Shown: one piece after another, positions 38,495 through 50,727 of the stretch
Layout of the letters: every line of letters begins with the position of its first letter
How positions within the stretch are numbered: the first letter of the stretch is position 1
NCBI GenBank assembly: GCA_963920665.1
Contig: OY987263.1
Span: forward strand, 27,764,547-27,828,546
Length of the DNA stretch: 64,000 nt
Reading direction: 5' to 3'
DNA from: Straminergon stramineum
Lineage: Eukaryota > Streptophyta > Bryopsida > Hypnales > Calliergonaceae
Translations under genes and position numbers: made by a program
Notes under the pieces: model-generated
What the model was told of the DNA's origin: nothing
Databases searched by the model: none
What the model saw: the letters and a program-made list of their open reading frames with translations, nothing else

Positions 38495-38758
38495 GGCATA
38501 AAGGTAAGAGGAGCCTATCTTGGATATGCCTTAACCTTGAAATGCTTCAAAGGACTAAAAGTGTTGAATAGGAATGACTCTTAGGGAACTTGTAGGAACG
38601 AAGAATGTACTTATTCATCTATGATTTTGATCATTTAGGGGTTGAATATCTTGTGATAGGGCCACATCATTCTAGGTTTAAATGTCACATGAAGCCCTTC
38701 AAGTTGGATGTACAATAGAGAGTATTTTGAAACTTTTCATGTGATGTTGCAGGGTTAA

Positions 38759-38829
38759 CCACTAAAGGACCACAAGACCACTAGGTGGCTTCTACGACAC
38801 AATTTTTTTGCATTGTCGTCCTTTATGGG
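38759..38829. mobile_element. TTAA-flanked mini-element, 71 bp
   Basis: TTAA at 38755-38758 and 38830-38833. The ends CCACTAAAGGAC and GTCCTTTATGGG form a 12-bp inverted repeat with one or two mismatches. The first 45 bp resemble the right end of the element ending at 5966. It is probably a strongly deleted relative. Confidence 0.6.
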
Positions 38830-38833
38830 TTAA

Positions 38834-39695
38834 GCATTTCAAGTTATGCCATAGTTGGGCTCAATGGTATCCTCTGGGCTATGTATAATCAAGCATAAGG
38901 TTTGAATCTTCATCTAGGGATTTGCTTTGTCCTATTTCAATTTTTTGGGTTATTATTGTAAGTAGTGGTGTGGTTTGTGTACATGGTTTTGTTAGCCATA
39001 TCTAGACCGTGGTGTTGACAACCCCTGTATTAGGAACATTATAGGATTGTTGTGCCAGAGCTAGTTCCAATTACATGCCAACAAGATTTGTTGCTAGAAA
39101 GACAGGAAAATTGATAGAGATTGTGAACTACATTACTTAGTTTTGGAGAGCTGGGAGTTTTGAAAAGCAATATCAGACATAATGTTATGTCTGCCTGGTC
39201 AAATGACTATGTAAAAAAAATTTCAACCCTTATGGGACATAATTATTATTCATTTCCATGCTTTTGGATTGATCAAAAGGATTTCAAATTATAACAATCT
39301 TGGCCTGTTTTGATTTTTGCTGATGGATTGGTGCCAATATGGATGGACTAACTGATGTTCCTGTTCCTTTGATTGAAATAAACATTTAGTAGGCTCTTAA
39401 ATAAGTGGGTTTGAACAAGTGTTGAAAATTCATATTAAGGTGAACTACCCCATTCCAACCCAAACTCCCATCCCAGACATTTAGGAAAAGGCCCATTCCA
39501 GGTTGTTGCCCTATTCCAGTGTTGTCCATTCTAGGTTTTTGCCCCATTCTAGGTTGTTTGCATTGGAAAATAGAAAACATAAATGAAAGAATTAATTGCT
39601 TACTTTAGGAAGTTGATTGCATGAAATGTGGATAATATACAATAGTAGGGTTTCTTTGACACTAATAGGCATGTCTATAGGTTGAAATGGGATGC
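38834..39695. other. AT-rich intergenic DNA, no gene seen
   Basis: Contains a short repeated phrase 'cccattcca' / 'ccattctaggtt' at about 39449-39560, a small tandem-like segment. The open frame at 39386-39580 (-) reads through it and looks artefactual. Confidence 0.5.
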
Positions 39696-39699
39696 TTAA

Positions 39700-39934
39700 T
39701 CCTGAAAGGACGAGCTAATCCCTATGGAAATCATCTTGTTTTAGTACCTTGTGAATTGTTGGCTTGTGAAATTACAAAATTACTCATTGGAAGTCAAACT
39801 ACTCTAGAATACTTCTCCCTTTTCCCACAAAATTTGGAAGATGAATAGTTGCATTTCTATCCTGCATGGAAAGATTCTTTGTCATTCATTTGTTGAAAAA
39901 CAGTCGTGAGAACAATCATAGTGTTGTTTAAGGG
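39700..39934 (+). mobile_element. TTAA-flanked element, family C, copy 2
   Basis: TTAA exactly on both sides (39696-39699 and 39935-39938), 235 bp. The left end is TCCTGAAAGGACGAGC and the right end is GTTTAAGGG. It aligns with 13331-13552. It is non-coding. Confidence 0.65.
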
Positions 39935-39938
39935 TTAA

Positions 39939-41102
39939 GGCATCACCCTTCTAGAAATTTTAAGAAAATCACATGGAGACCAAAAATTATTTTTTCAATT
40001 GTAATGTTGTTTCTTAGTGCTTGTCTAACATTGTAATTTATTCCTAATACACTCTTTTGGATAATGGCATCATATTGTACTTGTCATTTTGCTTGTTATG
40101 GAGTAGTTTATCTTGTATTAGTCAAATGATTTGTATACATCCATCAATAGGGAGAGGAAGCATTGATTATGTATTTCTATACTTAACATGTAAATAAATC
40201 TCTAACTTTGCTACTTCAAACTATCAAAATGAGTGAATGAGTAAAATACACTAATATGGAAGTCCATTGTATTTTGATATAAATGATATAATATGGCCTA
40301 CACTATATTTCCATATTATCTTGAATGAGGTAATTGTCTTCTAAGTTTCATTTATTTTCATCTACATTCATCCACATATTTTCAATAATTTCAATAATTA
40401 CACTTTTTTCTTGGATTAAATATATTTTTTGAAATTAGCATTAATTGAATTAACTTGTTCAATACAAAAAAATTGGGTCAAAAATTGTAATTCAATTCAA
40501 TAGATAGATAAGTGCGAAGATAAGACGAAAAATCATTTTGAAATTTGGCAAATTGTCATACTTTTCAACACAATATTTTCACGAATATAAATTTCATCAT
40601 TATATCTTACAATGCCCAAACTTGGAATTTGGAAAACTAAAATAATATCTTTATAATGCTACTATCTAAATGCCTAAAATACCTATGATTACACAAAATT
40701 CTAGAAAAAAATTGACAATATTTTTATAAAGAAAATGTGACAACTTATTTTGAACATGAATTCAATACTATATTATCCAAACCCATTTTTGCAAATTTGC
40801 AAATTTTTCTCATATGTTTGTATAATTATATTGTTCATGGGAATTTCATTGAATTGGTTGTAGCAGAAGTTTATATTTTAAAAGATTCAAGCATTACTTT
40901 GAATGAATGAGACATTGAAGAATTACTTGAGATCCGGAGCCAATAAGGTGGTCTACACGCCTTTTCGCAAAACTCCTTATTATCACAACTTTATACGGAG
41001 TACAACATTTCCTTGTCGCAAGACTCGCAGCGGGATCCCTCTTCTTCGCCATCTTCATTGTTATCAAACGCGAACTCCCTGTTTTGCTTCAAGCCTCTCC
41101 TC
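39939..41102. other. AT-rich intergenic DNA and SmF upstream region
   Basis: AT-rich to about 40890, then balanced sequence that should hold the SmF promoter and 5' UTR. The frame 40903-41112 ends just past the SmF start in another reading and is not a gene. Confidence 0.5.
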
Positions 41103-42419
41103 ATGGCGGTAGGTCATTTCATCACACCCTCCTCATTGAATTATTAGAAGTGTTTATTCGGTCTGTTCTGCTTCTGATTTCGAAACCTTGCGGTTTATAT
41201 TGCTGAGGGTGTCATTTTTTCAGCCTTACTCTGTTTTATTGAGTACTTGGATATTCAAGTTGACGATTGCGAAGAAACTGACTGACTACTTCCCTTGCTG
41301 TTGTTGCTGCATTGTCGTGCAGACTGTTCCAGTGAATCCCAAGCCTTTTCTCAACGACTTGACGGGGAAGCCTGTGATCGTGAAACTGAAGTGGGGCATG
41401 GAGTACAAAGGTACGTTGCGCTTATTCTTTAATCTTTTGAATTTTGGAGCCGTCGCCTGAGCGATGCTGTGGACTTTGCTGTGTCGTCGTAATCCCTCCC
41501 TAAACCCAAAACCCTAGTTTCTCAGAATTAGGGTTTTGTAGTTGAGCAAGGCCCTCAGTATAATTCCTATTGTTAGAATGACCAAATTCTTTCATTGTGT
41601 TTTGTAATTGTATGGGATTCCGATGAAACGAAGTATGCCACATGTGGATACTATTTGTAACAAATTTACGGGTTTAAAGTTTTATCGGTTGATGACCTAA
41701 AACTGACTGACAGGAGTTCGGATGTGAAGGTGGTGTTCATTCTCAAAAATAGGGTGTACTCATAGACTGTATTTAGGTATGTATCGCAATTAGCTACTGA
41801 TGAGATTGTGGCCATTGGATTCCTGAAAACAGGGTACTTGGTATCAGTTGATTCATATATGAATCTGCAGGTAATTTGTCATTTCCATATCCTCATCTGG
41901 TTTTTGAATGAATCTGAATTAAGCCCAGAGTGTGTACTCCTGTGGCTATGCTGATGCTCTTGATCAGTGGTAGCTGGGAGTTGATTTCCTGAATCCTAAA
42001 ACCATATATGGCACCCTTTCTTTGGTGCATTGTGCATATTCTGCTGTGATTTTATGGAAAACATAAAACTTGGGGTTTACTTTTGATTGATGATGATGAT
42101 AGATAGAGATCCCTATCAGTCCTGACTCTGCTTGTTTGTGGTTGATAGCTAGCAAGCACGGAGGAGTATGTGGATGGGGCATTTACTGGCAACTTGGGAG
42201 AGGTCCTGATCAGGTCTAGCTTTTCATATCCCTCTATGCTTTATCATTTGCATGTGTTCCTTGTGTCTAGATGCAACAATGGTATGGAAGTTGTTCAAGC
42301 ATTTGCTGTCTTTGCAGATGATGCCTTTCTGAAATCTACCTTGTATTTGCAGATGTAACAATGTCATGTACCTTAGGGGTGTCCCTGAGGATGAAGACGC
42401 TGCTGAGGACGACGATTGA
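41103..42419 (+). CDS. SNRPF: Small nuclear ribonucleoprotein F (SmF)
   Basis: Five small exons, 41103-41108, 41323-41410, 41833-41870, 42149-42213 and 42353-42419, join in frame to 87 aa. The first exon encodes only Met-Ala. The Sm1 motif (about residues 10-45: [17 protein letters not shown], then [14 protein letters not shown]) and the Sm2 motif ([16 protein letters not shown]) are complete, and the tail is acidic ([10 protein letters not shown]), as in SmF from other eukaryotes. SmF sits in the seven-member ring around spliceosomal snRNAs. Length and motifs match the family, so the gene looks functional. Intron 4 contains a decoy 3' splice site (about 42270) whose following sequence resembles the start of exon 5. 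Confidence 0.93.
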
Positions 42420-44585
42420 CGAGCTTGCAGTAATGTAGCAGATTTTGCATATTCATGTTAACACTTTTCAATTTAATATCTTTTAGGTGTGACGTGGCTC
42501 GGGTTCAGTGTTGTGAATCCCGTGTAGGATCTTAGAGATCTTGGGTAGGATCCCAGAAGCCACAGTGGTTTATCTATTCCCATCTATAGTTTTTTCAAGA
42601 AAGGGCTTCAACCCGATTTTGGTGGATTCAGACTTAATAAGCAGTGGTTAGTATTCAGATGCCGGCATTTTGTCCATAGCAATAGATGATTCAGGTCAGA
42701 GAATCCTTTCATTCCACTAATATACTTAACATCCATAATTAAAACGCCCATCAATTAGACACAGTAGTTACATGATTCACTTCGTTTGTAGGAACTATTC
42801 ATCATTATGGACCAGATAACCTTCGAGAACTGGGAGGCCTAAGAAGTTTATTGGACATAAGGTCAGTTCATTCCTTGAATCTTGAATGTCCAAATCTGTA
42901 CTTTTTGATTCATCGAAGGGCTTTCAATGGCTCACATTGAGTACAGGACCTCTGAATTTTAGCAGTTTTCTTATGAGCCAGAGAGAGTGACGCTGTTGCC
43001 TCGGAATTTGGACTTGACATTATGAGTGAGTGCGACACAAGGAAGGAGTAGTTGCTAAACATGTGTAATCTGTATAAGCCATGATAAGGGTGGAAAAGGT
43101 CTTGGATATACGGTTCACTATTACACGGTAAGACTTCGGTCCATCTAATTGGCCTCCTGTTGGTATGTGCTCATCCTTTCATTCAGCTGTGTTCACTGTT
43201 TGCAACGTGCAACTTCAAACCGTCGCCAAGACGCCAAGTTTGGAAAATTGACTTGTAGACCATTTATTAGCTCTGTCCAGAGCTAATAAATGTGGACAGA
43301 GTCTATGGCATCGACTCCTCATCGAATTTGGTTTCTGAAAGTCCAAATCCTACATACAATTGCATTCTCACTGCACAATGTGTTTTGGAGATGAGTCACA
43401 TTGCCAGGGAACAAAATCCATGCACTTAACCCATGTGTGTCAGAGGGGATGTATTTAGGACATTGTAAAAATAGGATTTGTGAAATATCAAGTTCATCAA
43501 GTATTATAATCTTGAAATCTGCATGGTGGATTCTCTTATAAATCGTTGATTTGTACTCACGAGTAAGTTGGCTTCAAATCTCAATCGTGAAACTTTTAGT
43601 AATTGAGTAGTTCTCAAATTATTTTGGATTTTGTAGATCCATCAAAAAAAAGCTCCTAATTTATGTTGTTCTCTCTGTGATGCTTAAGGATGAACTAAGT
43701 AAACTTGCATCTCCAAAAAAAGGATTTTTTTGGATTTATTGCAAAAGATCTCACCTAGTTTAGATAATGTAACATGTCTAAGCTATGTAAGTAAGTCTAA
43801 CCTATATAAGTCTACGCTATGTAAGTCTATTGTGTAACTGTAACCAGAGATATAATATATGAGAGAATTGAAAAATAGGAAATTTTTTGAAAAAAATTAA
43901 GAAAAAATTGAAGAAATAAATTATTAAAAATTTGATGAAAAAAATTGATGAAAAAAAATTCAAAGGGGTCCAAGTAGTTGGATCCCCTCGAAGACTAGTC
44001 AAATATTGACCCTTTTGACCCCTCCTTTTGACCCCCCTTTCGACTCCCCTAACCAGTCGGACCCCCCTTACAATCAACTGATTGTAAATAGTTTCAATCC
44101 TTTCCTTCTAACATGAGTTTAATTTCCCTACTATCAATATTATTAGTCACCTAAGATAGAGCCTCACAATCACATCGTTCTTGTTCTTATAAAAGTAGGT
44201 AGTATTAGAAGGTTATAGATTTGGACATTAAAGATTCAAGGAATGAAGATTCCTATGAAAGTAGATAACCTAAGATGTTTGCACCATAATTAGTTTGAAA
44301 TTTTGAAATATAATTTGTATAGGACTAGTGTAACATTGTACAAATAGAGTGATTGTTGTTCCCAAAAGAGTGAAAGGAATGAGGCTCACACACCTCAATG
44401 GCTCCTAATTCAATGAATATGTTTCGTAGGTTAGCCCTTAAAGGACAAACCTTGCTTGAAGGGCTTGGTTTCAAAGAATCATCATGATAGCATTCCCAAT
44501 ACTTAACTACATATTCATTTAATATCATTCTCTTCATCTCCAAAACAATGAATTTATCATGCTAAGTTTTGGGTTCCAAATCACA
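42420..44585. other. SmF 3' region and intergenic DNA, no gene seen
   Basis: Balanced composition to about 43450, then AT-rich. A pyrimidine-rich imperfect repeat of 'ttttgacccc' lies at about 44000-44070. The open frames at 43817-44077 (-) and 44325-44543 (-) have no domain. Confidence 0.5.
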
Positions 44586-46016
44586 CACTATAAGAAACCC
44601 ATGTTTTTTGTGACAAGCTCATAACGTGGTAGGTATGTTTTTTTGGACATCAGCCATGTCAACATGGATGTCCAAAAAAATGCATTATAATGGACAAGCT
44701 AAAAAAAAAGGAAAATCACAAAAAAATGGTTTGATTTAAAGCAAATTTTTGAAGACATCACAAAAAACATGATTTGAGTAGGTCATGAGAGGTTGCCATG
44801 TGGCTACCACCTTGCCTCCACATCAACACTGACGAAGCAGACAGTGCCATGTCATCAATTTTTTCATCCAAGCCCTAGTTGATGTCATTGGTGTGTTGTG
44901 CCCTGGGTTGTGTCAATTTGGATGTCTACTGTGACATGCACATGTTTTTTCTAATGTCAATAGTGACATGAGGTTAATTTTTGGAACATCATGTAGCATC
45001 CACCACGTGTTATGGCATGTCCACGGAGACATGAAAACATCACGGACAATATCTTCGAGAATCTATCTAATGTGTTTGTCTCAATTTTTGAAATTTCCAC
45101 TAAGACGACCGGATGTTTTTTGTAATGTCTACTTGAATGTGTGCCATACACAATATACCATTTGAAATACACCAAACATTGTACACCATATATTGAATAC
45201 CATACATTATACACTATATACAATACTCCATATACAATATACCATATGTGGCAAATATGTCACATGGTTGAAAGTGCCACTTATTGTGAGTATATTGACA
45301 TGAGAAGATAAGGTATATATACAAGTAGGGTGGTAGGAGGAAGACAAACCATATGGAATGTGTAAACATCAAAATTTTATTAAAAGTTGAATTTCATTCA
45401 TGAGCATTGTAATAAATACTATGTTGTCTCAATTGACGTATCAAAAACATCTAGATGTTTGAGTTGATGTTGCAAAAAACATCTAGATGTTTTTGTTGAT
45501 GTCTTAGTTGATGTCACAAATGACATAAAAAAATAGTGTTAGAATTCTTAGATGGTGTTTAAATGTGATGACATGGCATGCCAAATCATCCTCATTGCAT
45601 GCCATGTCACTCAATTGCCACCTCATTGACCTGAACTTGCAATTGCTACCTTTTTTTTTGCAAAATTATACTATATGGTTGCCCTTGCTCTATTTTTTCA
45701 CATTTGGTCAGCCTTTTACCTCAGCCCCAAGCAACCTTTGGATATTTACCCTAAGTCAAAATTTGAATCCTAGCTGACATGGCACTAATAGGTTATTTTG
45801 GACATTGCAAAAAAAGTGCCTACATTTTATTAGATGTCTCACAAAACATTCACCTTTCTGTAGCATCATGTTGTTTTCCTACTAACACCACATGATGTGT
45901 GGGATGTCCACCATAATTCTTCCATCCATTGCCTCAGAGTCTTAGACATTCTTATGTTAGAAAAAACATGCCACGTTTTTTGTCCAATGTTAAAAAAACG
46001 TGGGTTTTTTATAGTG
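44586..46016. mobile_element. CACTA-type non-autonomous element, 1431 bp
   Basis: The ends are CACTATAAGAAACCCATG and CGTGGGTTTTTTATAGTG, flanked exactly by ACA (44583-44585 and 46017-46019). Sub-terminal hairpins include 'ttggacatcagccatg' / 'catggatgtccaa' (about 44640-44680). A block of short 'atacaccata' repeats lies at about 45150-45250, and 'aaacatctagatgttt' occurs twice near 45445 and 45475. Frames inside (44957-45223 -, 45565-45777 +) do not encode a transposase. Confidence 0.85.
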
Positions 46017-46212
46017 ACAATTTGAATGTGTCATTCTTGCATTGGAAAGTATATCAAAATTTTTGAATTGTAGATGAGTTTGCCATTGCCTTGTGGAAGG
46101 TGGAATCTCATCATTGATTGGCCTTGTAAGCAAGTTTTCAAGATGCAAATGTCATAAAGATTTTGAAAATCATTTTTGGACAATCTCTCCAAGATCCAAA
46201 ATGTCCTTTTAA

Positions 46213-48089
46213 CCCTTAAGTGCTATGACGTCCATTTTCTAGACGATGAACAAATTGAAATTCAAGTTTCATCCTTTGAACTACTTGGATGAAAGTTATT
46301 CTAATTTGTGGAGATACTTTATTAAGTTGTTGTCCTATTTGAAAGTTGGATTGGTGTTACTAGAGTACATTTTTTCTAAAATTACAAATGTGTAAGTATG
46401 TCAAGTAGTCAAATTGCATTGGCTTTAGTTCAAAACTAGATTTGCCAAAATGAGGTCATAGATTTGAAGGACACAAAATTTTCAAAATATCACTATGTGA
46501 AGAGAATCTCATTTCAAATCTATTCTAACAAATTATACTCAAAAAATGACAATATTTTGTTTAAAGGAATTTTGGAATTTCTCTTTCAAAATTTATAAGA
46601 AAAAATTGGTGATACTACTAGTGAATCTAACCATACAAATTGTCGTGACCCTAGTAACACCTTACAACTCAAAACAGACTTCAAGAGCCCTTCACAACTT
46701 TCAAGGCTCACCACGCTCCAATTCTAGTATCACTTAGGCCCAACTTATTAACACTGCACATGCCACACACTCATGACATTGGTTCTCATTTCCAGCTCAC
46801 ATTCTTAAGTTCCAGTCCCTAGGACTACTAGCACGCACTCCACTCATGGCACTTGGCATGGCACTTGATGATATGGGGTGGAACTTCCATCTTACTGTAC
46901 TAGGACTCATGGTGGCACTACTCACCACGGTCATAACCGCCCTTGCTTGTCACCCCACTTCATACTAGGCCTATTGTATACTTGCTACTCTTACATCAAC
47001 ACCAACAGGGACTCACAACTCAGGACACATTGCCAAAGGCTTAGCAAGGAGTGGGACTCCAACCAACCAGTGCCCCAAGACACACACACACAAGTGTCCC
47101 ATAGAGCCTTGAAGCCAATGGTGAAGTTGCATCACCACCTACAAGTCACCAGGATTCACCAAGGCCCCAAGAGGGAGGGAGGAAGGAGACCAACCCCTCC
47201 TATAGTACTTTTTGTGGTATTCAACATATCGTCCCCCTTTGTGGGTCGAAGGTACTTGCCAAAACCCCTTGGATTTTGGAAGACCACCTGTTTCCAATCG
47301 AAATCCCCTAGTTCTAACTCCATTTGGACACCTGAACTTCCAAACAGCGTAATTTTGCGGTTAGGTCTTCAAATCCCACGTGCGATCCCATTTTGGATAT
47401 CTACACGACAAGTAGATGCCAATGGACTACTCAATTGTCCCATTTGGACAAGTTCCTACAAAGTTATAGCCCTCCAAAGATTCGGGTTCATCGGGAGTGA
47501 CGTCATGCCTTTACTACGACCCTTCTCTTGGCCATAACTTTTGGCTCATGTCTTAGAACCTTGTAATGCTTCGTATTCTAGGTTCCTTGTCTTTGTAGCT
47601 TTCCAATGATATGATCCATGCCATTCTTTGTGGAGGGATTCTTTAGGAACCCCTCACACCTAGCCTTTGAGTGTCTCGGCACCACTAGGACACCCCCAAC
47701 TTTGAACAGCCAAAACTTCTAGCCTACTAGTTCAAATTACACGTTCTTTGGAAGGTTAGAAGCATCTTCTCAAGAGATTTCCAAGCATGTATGACATGCT
47801 ACTATGCTCTTCTTAACCAAGGTGATATTGTGCCCTATTTGCTCAAGAGTCTCTTATTTCTCCCTTCTTAGCCTATTGCAAGGCTTGGGAAGTCAACCCC
47901 AAGGTCCAGCTTGCTCACTAAGGCATTTCGGGCAACCCAAGGAGATAGGGGCATGACACAAATGAAATTTACAAATCAAAATCTACAACTTTTATTTTTA
48001 TCTCAATTCCAAAATATGCTTCCAAATTGAACTTTACGATGATTTTTCTCAAATTGTCAATTCTAAAGATGATTCTAGACTTTTGGGGG
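46213..48089 (+). mobile_element. TTAA-flanked element, family A, copy 3, interrupted by a solo LTR
   Basis: TTAA at 46209-46212 and 48090-48093. The ends are CCCTTAAGTGC and TTTTGGGGG. Without the solo LTR and its duplication the length is about 554 bp, equal to the 555 bp of copy 2. It is collinear with 476-1039. Confidence 0.85.
46641..47958. mobile_element. Solo LTR of a retrotransposon, 1318 bp
   Basis: Starts TGTCGTGACCC and ends GGGGCATGACA, so it has the TG...CA ends of an LTR with an inverted terminal motif. CAAAT flanks it exactly (46636-46640 and 47959-47963), a 5-bp duplication as made by retroviral-type integrases. Family A copies show the unbroken target. There is no primer-binding site, gag or pol: this is a single LTR left by recombination between two LTRs. 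Its composition is GC-richer than its surroundings. The 219-codon frame at 46878-47537 has no domain and is taken as chance. Strand and superfamily are undetermined. Confidence 0.87.
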
Positions 48090-48093
48090 TTAA

Positions 48094-49384
48094 AGATCAA
48101 CGCAATTAGTTTTTGTTTATTCCTTAACTTTAGACTAATTTTGAAAAAGAGTAGGAAGCCAACAACCAATTGTATGGTAGTTTGACAAATGTTATATCAA
48201 CAAAGTTAACCATAAGCTATAATAACTTAATCAAGAGTGTTATGAATTAGTCAATTTCTCATATAAGCTAGATTGTTAGTCATGCCCATCATTAAAATGG
48301 TAATTAATCAAATACCTACATTGATTTATCCTATTAGTGAAGACTCAAAATTAGGGTCATTGCAAGAAAGATCATCCGGTTTTTGTAGCACTTCCCACAA
48401 TACTCATGATTTTTTCAGGAGTACTACATAATTAAAAAAATAATTTAAAAAAAATGTAAAAAATGTGTTTAATGTATACACCTTTAAGAAGAAAGTACCC
48501 TAGGAAGGAAAAACATAGAAAAATTCTCTAAGTAGGAGAACTAGAAAAGTGCAAAATCTCATGAAAATAGGTACTTTCACATTTTAATTTGTAAAAAATA
48601 GGGAAAACAATTTTCAAAGAAACTAAAAATTGGCCATTTGGGAAGACTTCATGTTGAAGAGATTTCACTAAGAGAATGATCTTGAAACCATTTTCAATGT
48701 TTAGAACTACGCTCGCAAGGGAGACTTGTTTGCTTGAACGTAGAGGACATAAAATAATATTTTTTTAAGTGATCTTTGGTAGGCACGTGCTTGACTGGTG
48801 TGGAAATAGACCACAAAAATTTCATCTCTACATCATTAATTTTGGGTACTCCCTAGTACTAAAAACCCATAAATTGCAAAGTGTGACAAATTAGCTAAAT
48901 TAAAATTTAATTATAAATTGATTTTTGAAAATTGATGAAAAATAAGTGATCTAATTACTATCAAGTTATCCACCTCCAATAAAAATTTCAAGCTAATTGA
49001 GTTCAGAATTTAGAAGTTATAGCACATAACAACTCCATTATTCCAAATGTGACGCAAAATAGTATTGGTCTTTCTTGCAATCACCCATTACTATCTCTTA
49101 CAAAACTATCGTCATTGTAAAATTTTATTTTAATGAAAATTAGAACAAACAAAATAATTTTGCTATCAAAAATGCCACTAGTATGACTATGGAAAACCAT
49201 GTCATCAACCAAATATAGAGACAAATTATAGCTAAATTTAGTTAGAATTCAAAATTTAGCATTCAAATATAATAATAAAGAATTATAATACCACACACAC
49301 CTAGGTGTGTTGGACAAAACTTCAACAACTCTCAACAAGCCCTTGTAGAAATCAATGCCCAACCATTACTCTTCCAATGAAAAC
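48094..49384. other. AT-rich intergenic DNA, no gene seen
   Basis: About 1.3 kb without a significant open frame, RNA gene or recognisable element end. Confidence 0.55.
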
Positions 49385-49388
49385 TTAA

Positions 49389-49960
49389 CCCCTAAAGGAC
49401 CAAGTGTCTGTTTTGTGTACGCAAGAAATCTCGGGTAGGCTCCTAAGAAGTCATTTTTAGTCGGATGTTCATGAAATTTGGATACAATGTATAACTATGC
49501 ATTCCCGTCCTAAAAATCTAATCTTTTTTCCGATTGGGTGCCTGGATCAAAAGTTATGCTGCCCTGAACTTTCCGGGCAGCTCAGGCAGTATGTTAAAAA
49601 CTCTTCCTGTGATTTTGAAATTTGGCGGGTGTGTAGCTTGCATGATTCAAGATGCAAATGTAAAAAAAATAACCCTATTTAGTGTAAGAATCTCATTCTA
49701 GAAGGAGTTAAAGTTTGTAGGATATATTGGACAAGGTTGGAAAAAAAACTTTTTCACGTGACTTCAAATGTTATAATCTTTCAATCCGTGCCGTCAAAGT
49801 TTCTAAAAAATTTTCCACATGTTCTCAAAGAAGTCTAGTTCAAATTTGTACGGTTGAATTTTGAAAAAAAAACTTTTTTCTTTTCATTTTTTTCTTGCTA
49901 CCCTAAAAAGTGACAGTTTTTGACAATTTCTGCCCAAAATGTGCCTCGGTCCTATAGGGG
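49389..49960. mobile_element. TTAA-flanked element, family D
   Basis: 572 bp with exact TTAA on both sides (49385-49388 and 49961-49964). The left end CCCCTAAAGGACCAAG and the reverse complement of the right end, CCCCTATAGGACCGAG, match at 14 of 16 positions. This is the cleanest example of the TTAA/CCC type in the window. It is non-coding. Confidence 0.85.
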
Positions 49961-50229
49961 TTAAACATCCAGTTCTCCATAAAATGGCCCAACCATTCAA
50001 TAGTTGAGAACCTTCTCTATTGGCACAAGCCTGTGGATCCATGAGGATCTAGACTCCCTCTCTACTCTGTTCTGCCTAGTAGTAGATTCTGGTGCCCCAA
50101 AGTGCCTCGGGCTTGCTTAAGAGCCTAGACAAGAATGGATGATATGTTGGAAGTAGTTAACTCAATGTTCTTGCAGGCAAAAAGAAATGTGCTACAATGA
50201 GGGGAATTGTTTAGCCCTCAATCACTTGC

Positions 50230-50650
50230 ATTGCAAAGGCTGGGGTGAACCGCCCCCCCCCCCCCGCTCCCTGTCCTTTTGAAGTCATTCCAAGATTGCA
50301 TGTAAAAAAAGACCCCCTATTTTGTACTTGATTAATTTATCTTCTATACTTCTTCTACACTGAATAGGGTATTAAGGGGACCCATATTAATTAATCGACA
50401 TTCCACACTAAATAAATATCTACCTTTATTGTACATCAATGGTTATTGGAATGTCTGGGGGATGCACATCATGTTTCAAACATCTATAGTTTTCTAGAAT
50501 CAATCCCTTTAATTTTTTGGTCCCCTTAATATCCCTATTCAGTGTAGCTAATTTAGGGTATCTGATTGCAATTATAAATCCAAAATTTGCAAATTTTGTC
50601 ATACAAGTGAAGGGATTGGTTTACCCCAGCCCATTCCATTGCAAAGGCCT
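50230..50650 (+). repeat. Repeat family H copy carrying the inverted MITE
   Basis: Same order of blocks as at 14260-14680, starting from a poly-C run (50251-50264) and including 'agaccccctattttgt' and 'gctaattta'. Confidence 0.7.
50358..50544 (-). mobile_element. TA-flanked MITE in repeat H, reverse orientation
   Basis: 187 bp, flanked by TA (50356-50357 and 50545-50546). Its interior is the reverse complement of 14385-14573 ('catgtttcaaacatctatag' here, 'ctatagatgtttgaaacatg' there), while the surrounding repeat H runs in the same direction in both places. Confidence 0.85.
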
Positions 50651-50727
50651 TCCCAAACCCCTTTGATGCATCATTTTTGCCAAGGCAGGATGCGAGTGCT
50701 CTAAGCAATGAACCTTGAATTAGTTAA

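Noticed and set aside
46878..47537. 219-codon open frame
   Set aside because: It lies wholly inside the solo LTR, has no domain, and LTRs do not normally encode protein.
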